Assembly: GCA_000320545.1 (NCBI GenBank)
Contig: ADNK01003231.1
Span: forward strand, 1 to 32,500
Source of the DNA: Bigelowiella natans CCMP2755
Taxonomy: Eukaryota; Cercozoa; Chlorarachniophyceae
Length of the DNA: 32,500 nt
Direction of reading: 5' to 3'
Numbering within the stretch: the first letter of the stretch is position 1; the number at the start of each line of letters is the position of its first letter. The notes beneath the pieces were generated by a model, which was given only the letters and a program-made list of their open reading frames with translations, did not search any database and had not been told where the DNA came from. Of this stretch, positions 28,821 through 32,500 are shown in pieces. The position numbers were made by a program, and so were the translations under genes.

Positions 28821-31334
28821 CTACATGACACTGCATCCTTTGCACTGGAACTTGTCCTTCGATTCGCCGGTCAGCACCTCATGTAGGCGGTTGGCGGGTC
28901 CATTGACAGTCACCCTCGTAGCAAGCGTCTGGAGGCACTCCCATCTACGCACGCATATCATCCATCGGGTGAGGAGGGCGGAAACCGAGCAAGGAGGCGA
29001 GGCAAACGACGTACACAGCCGACGACGCATACTACGACAGGTGCAGATGTGACGAGGGGTGGATCATCGACACAAACACGCGCGCGCGCGCTCAGGCAAG
29101 AGGGTCTCTTCTTCTGCTCGGATTTTACCCAGGTTTGGCACTGATCAAGATGTAGGGGTTATCTGGATGGAGAGTCGATTCGTACGCCGATGCTACAACC
29201 TATGGTGGGGGGGGGGGGGGGGGAGATGAGGATGAGAATGTACAAACACATCTACACGCTCATTACATCAATAAACAATAGCCGTGATGCACGTAATTCT
29301 ACTATCCCACCTGATTTCCTAGCATAGCGTATGCGCACGCAATGGCGAGGTTGTTGATGAGCTTGGTCTCCAGCAAATCGCCGAAGTCGATGATGCCTGA
29401 CACCTTGCCTTTCTCCACCTTTTCAGTAGATGAGCGCGCACACGAAGACAAAATAACATTATTTGTCTTCCTGTGAAGGCTCCTGTTTTGGATCTATCCG
29501 AACTTGGATGTGAATATCAGGCCTCCTCCTCCTCCTCCTCTCTCTCCACTAAATACCCTCACATCCCTCACCGCATCATCGACAAGATGACGTGCTGTTG
29601 TGACGAGTCATCACAGGAATCCTTTGAATCCCTATTTGCGCCTCCATTACAGCTCTCCTACCCATCATCATCATTCTTACCAGGACGTTGTAGTCGTTGG
29701 CGTCGTTATGCACTATACTCTCCCGCAGCTGCATCGTCGGGGGGGGATGATAGCAGCAGCAGCGCCATCACCACCACCACCACCACAACAACAACAACAA
29801 TAAAGCACATCGCCATCATCAATAGCCTATTCTTGCTACTCGATAAGTAGAGTGAGGTGAGAATACCCCGAGATGGATGCTTTTCGCTCGCCTCTGGTAA
29901 ATCTCCAAGAAGGTGCTTACGAGTAAAAGTCTCCTCTCTCCCGAAAATGGTGCTGATGCAAGCAGAAAGAGCACAGAGAGGTGAGGGGGGAGGGGGGGGG
30001 AATACAATACTAGAACATCGAATGATTCACCCTCACTATTTAGCAAATGAGTTCAGGTGGGGGGGTTGGTTGTGAGTCAATCAATTATTAGCACGCATAT
30101 CTTTGTTGTTTTCAGTATATATCATCATCTGCCGTCCAGCAGCTAAAGCTATAACATACCTCCTTTTAAAGTCTTAACATATGAAATCTTCGCCGTTATA
30201 AAATCTTCCGCCTTCATCAGGTCCCACTTGATGTCACTACCGGCGGGAGGGGGGAGGGGGGGGGGCGACGCTATCACGACTCGTCTAAAAAAAGATACTT
30301 ACAGCAGCAGCATAGCACGTGCAGGAAGGAAAAGGAGGGGGGAGGGGGTTCTTAGCAGCAGGAGCTGCGACAGAGAGAATTCTCACCGTTTGGCAGGATT
30401 AGTCTTGGATTTGGCCTTGAACTTTCGAAGAGCGACATCCACCCCCCCCAACACATTCCCGAGGTCGCGCAACAGGTCAGGATCCGCCGGTGCCGTCTTT
30501 GCCATCACTTCGCCTTCTATATACGTCACCAGCCGAACGTGCAGCTTTGAGTACCCAACCATCTGTACGACGAAAATCAACGAGGCAGCTCTTATGAAAC
30601 AAGCAGCAGCGGAGAAGCACATATGCTCCAGCAGCAAATATATGCTTCTTCTATATCAGATGCGAAGTGATTACTACCTCCTCTGCTACTTCGTTGGAAA
30701 GATACCCCAATTCCTGGCAGCATCATAACAGAATCCGTGAGGAAGGAGTGTCTATATCTGTATCTCCCCCCCCCCCCCCCTTTCCGCGTTGAACGTCGCT
30801 ACTAACTTTGACATCACCGTTACTATTCTGACCTTTGCGGTGATTTCTTCCAAATAGTGCCCCTCTTTGCTCTCTATTACGTCTGGCGTGCTGATTTTCT
30901 GATGATGGTGACGGCAACACGTGATATATATAATTCTACAATGGACACCACTATATTAAACTTCTCTCACCAGGCCCTTGAAGTCGGCCAAAAACCTCAT
31001 AACTGTGTTCTCCAGCCTCAGGTCACTCGCCTATCAACATCAAGCAGTGCTTGCTCAGAAGAGAGGCAGCAAGCGAATTCACCCCCCTCCTCCACCCTCT
31101 GCAGACCGAATCGCCTCTGCACGAAATCTTCATGACCCACTTCTCCGGCCCCTTCCGGCTGCCGTCGGCGCTGGTTCCAGTGATGAGAAGATTTTGATCA
31201 TCGTAGCTGGGGAGGGGCTTGGCTGACGAAACTTCGATGCCATATTTTCGCCGGAGGAAAGAGCGAGCCAGCTTCTCAGAAACCAGTTGCCCCTTCTTAT
31301 CCTCCGCCACTTCCTCTGCACAGGTTTCCGCCAT
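28821..31334 (-). CDS. Hydroxylysine-kinase-like APH-fold kinase, complete, 10 exons
   Basis: Exons: 31334-31123, 31025-30971, 30898-30833, 30562-30387, 30236-30160, 29937-29867, 29728-29681, 29418-29311, 29199-29129 and 29031-28821; 364 residues, close to animal HYKK, all junctions in frame. Landmarks: KYGI and LPSYDDQN (41-48), WVMKIS with the ATP-binding lysine (69), ENTVMRFLADFKGL, HVRLVTYIEGEV, DLLRDLGNVLGGVDVAL, IKWDL, the catalytic loop VHNDANDYN (225-233), metal-binding IIDFGD (244-249) and NNLAIACAYAMLGNQ. HYKK phosphorylates 5-hydroxylysine with GTP in animals; the substrate here could be another amino alcohol. The last exon is less like the family, and its final four residues, CSVM, form a CaaX prenylation-type end. 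The ATG at 31334 is the first in the frame. The gene is divergent from the cyclophilin. Confidence 0.87.
29205..29223. repeat. Poly-G run
   Basis: Nineteen G on the plus strand. On the sense strand of the HYKK-like gene it is a poly-C tract just before the 29199 exon acceptor. Confidence 0.9.
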
Positions 31335-31600
31335 TGTCGCAGGTGCAGACACAGTACCGTGGGGCCGACGGGGGGGACAAGTTTTTTCGCAATCGTTTGA
31401 AGTCTAGGCGACAATAAAAACGACGATGTCGCTACTTGAAAACTGCCGTTATTTCGCCTAATTTTGTTGTCGCAGATGCGAATTCGGAGGTCCAAAAATA
31501 AAAGCCTTCAGTCATATTCCAAAGCAGCCCTCCTGCCCCTCGCCTTCAACCGCAAGGGGACTCGCCCCCACCTCCACGTTGCCTTGGCCGGAAACACCTA
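31335..31600. promoter_or_regulatory. Short divergent promoter region
   Basis: Only 266 bases separate the start codons of the HYKK-like gene (minus) and the cyclophilin (plus), so both promoters must lie here. No TATA box or repeated motif stands out. Confidence 0.5.
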
Positions 31601-32500
31601 ATGGCGTCATCATCATCCGCTCCCTCACGCTCGATCACGGTCTCCACCGAGTTGGGCAACATTCGCATGAGCCTTCGAGCAGACGCGGCGCCAGAAACTT
31701 GCGAGTGCGTTGTTCAACTGTGTTCGGTGAGGGGGTCAGAGAGAAAGAAAGGGGGGAAAGAGAGAGGTGGTCTACATGAATTTCCATCAAATGTAGCCTT
31801 TCACGGACGACTGCTTCGCATTCCCCTCATAGCGATCTAAATCTCATGTGGGCGCTTAGATACATCTCCAAGATTGTAGCCGCGAAAGCATACGACGGGT
31901 GCAGCTTCTACCGCTCGGATTTCGTGATTCAAGTATGATAGCTTTCTTGCTGTTCTTCTCACGTCCCTTTCAGCTGGTCTCACCGAACATTTTGGAGGCG
32001 GGGGGTGGGGGGGGGGGTGCCGCCTTGGGATATCACCTGTCTGCACAGCTTTCTCATATAACTTGCCTGCGTTGAGGTGTTTGTATATTAACTTCTATGC
32101 GTAGATGGGACTCTCCACTGTCAATGGCAAGACGGTAGATCCTCTTTATAACAGATAACTATGAAGTCGGGCACTATCATTTCCTTTCTGCTGGGCGACA
32201 AACGACTCGCCGGCTCATTATTTGCTTGCCTCTCCTCTTCCTTCCTTCTTTCCCCGTTTGCGCTCCTCTCGCGCAGGTAAAGAACCCTCTGGGGAAGAGT
32301 CTTTCCGTGAATGAATCGAAGCTGCCGAACACGAGAGGGGCCGTGGCCATCGCGCACTGGGATTGTGTGAAAAGCTGTGGAAGTGGATGCAGAGTACGTT
32401 CTCCCGACGTGTTTACTTGCCGACTTCTTCAATATACACATGTGTGTTCTAAGGATCGACCAACTCCGTACAAATTGTGCGCTCTGCCTGTTCTTCTGCG
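31601..32500 (+). CDS. Cyclophilin-type peptidyl-prolyl isomerase (partial)
   Basis: Exons: 31601-31704, 31860-31932, 32105-32134 and 32277 onward, with ATG at 31601. Frame is kept across all junctions using a GA|GTGCGT donor. The product begins MASSSSAPSRSITVSTELGN and shows the cyclophilin order: TELGNIRMSLRADAAPETCE, then AYDGCSFYRSDFVIQ (the FhR...F.iQ active-site strand), then LPNTRGAVAIAHWD (the GxvaiA strand). These enzymes catalyse proline isomerisation during protein folding. The small MGLSTVNGKT exon sits where most cyclophilins have QGGD, so the loop differs from the standard. The donor after AIAHWD is uncertain (GT at about 32372 or 32394) and the 3' part lies outside the window. 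Confidence 0.88.

Noticed and set aside
29473-29850. 125-codon plus-strand open frame
   Set aside because: It is antisense to HYKK-like exon 29728-29681 and driven by CCA/TCC simple repeats.

Overview
This is nuclear DNA of a eukaryote. Seven of the nine genes are split into many short exons. I joined their exons by hand, requiring GT..AG introns and a matching reading frame at each junction; one junction in the EF-hand gene stays unresolved. An EFHB-type axonemal protein implies a motile cilium or flagellum. A short-chain dehydrogenase with a signal-peptide-like leader ending in Ala-Phe, and a divergent ABC1/UbiB kinase, suggest a complex plastid of red-algal origin, such as in a cryptophyte, stramenopile or haptophyte. 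I cannot name the species. Introns are loaded with microsatellites, while coding exons are almost free of them.

Layout from left to right: an NHL-repeat protein with an N-terminal membrane segment (-, runs off the left edge); an EF-hand protein (+, 5' end unresolved); a complete 15-exon DUF547 protein (-); an intronless EFHB/CFAP21-like gene (+); a compositionally different repeat island of about 13.1-17.6 kb, followed by an intronless IFI44-like GTPase gene (+); an ABC1K kinase (-); a plastid-type atypical SDR (+) in head-to-head arrangement with it; a hydroxylysine-kinase-like APH-fold kinase ending in a CaaX-like tetrapeptide (-); and a cyclophilin (+, runs off the right edge). Neighbouring genes mostly alternate strands, giving several divergent pairs that share short intergenic regions.

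Two places stand out. First, the 13-19.3 kb island. Copies of a roughly 57-bp repeat lie in opposite orientation on its two sides, with a further copy at 28.6 kb. It also holds about 1 kb of densely palindromic satellite, several direct and tandem repeats, and an intronless dynamin/IFI44-type GTPase with a duplicated Ser/Arg-rich N-terminus. No transposase or integrase is visible, so mobility is only a hypothesis. Second, the ABC1K/SDR divergent pair. Its members resemble the COQ8 and COQ11 families, which act in prenylquinone metabolism, and plant relatives of both are plastoglobule proteins. The pair may therefore be a co-regulated plastid quinone module.

All names come from reading motifs by eye; no database search was run.
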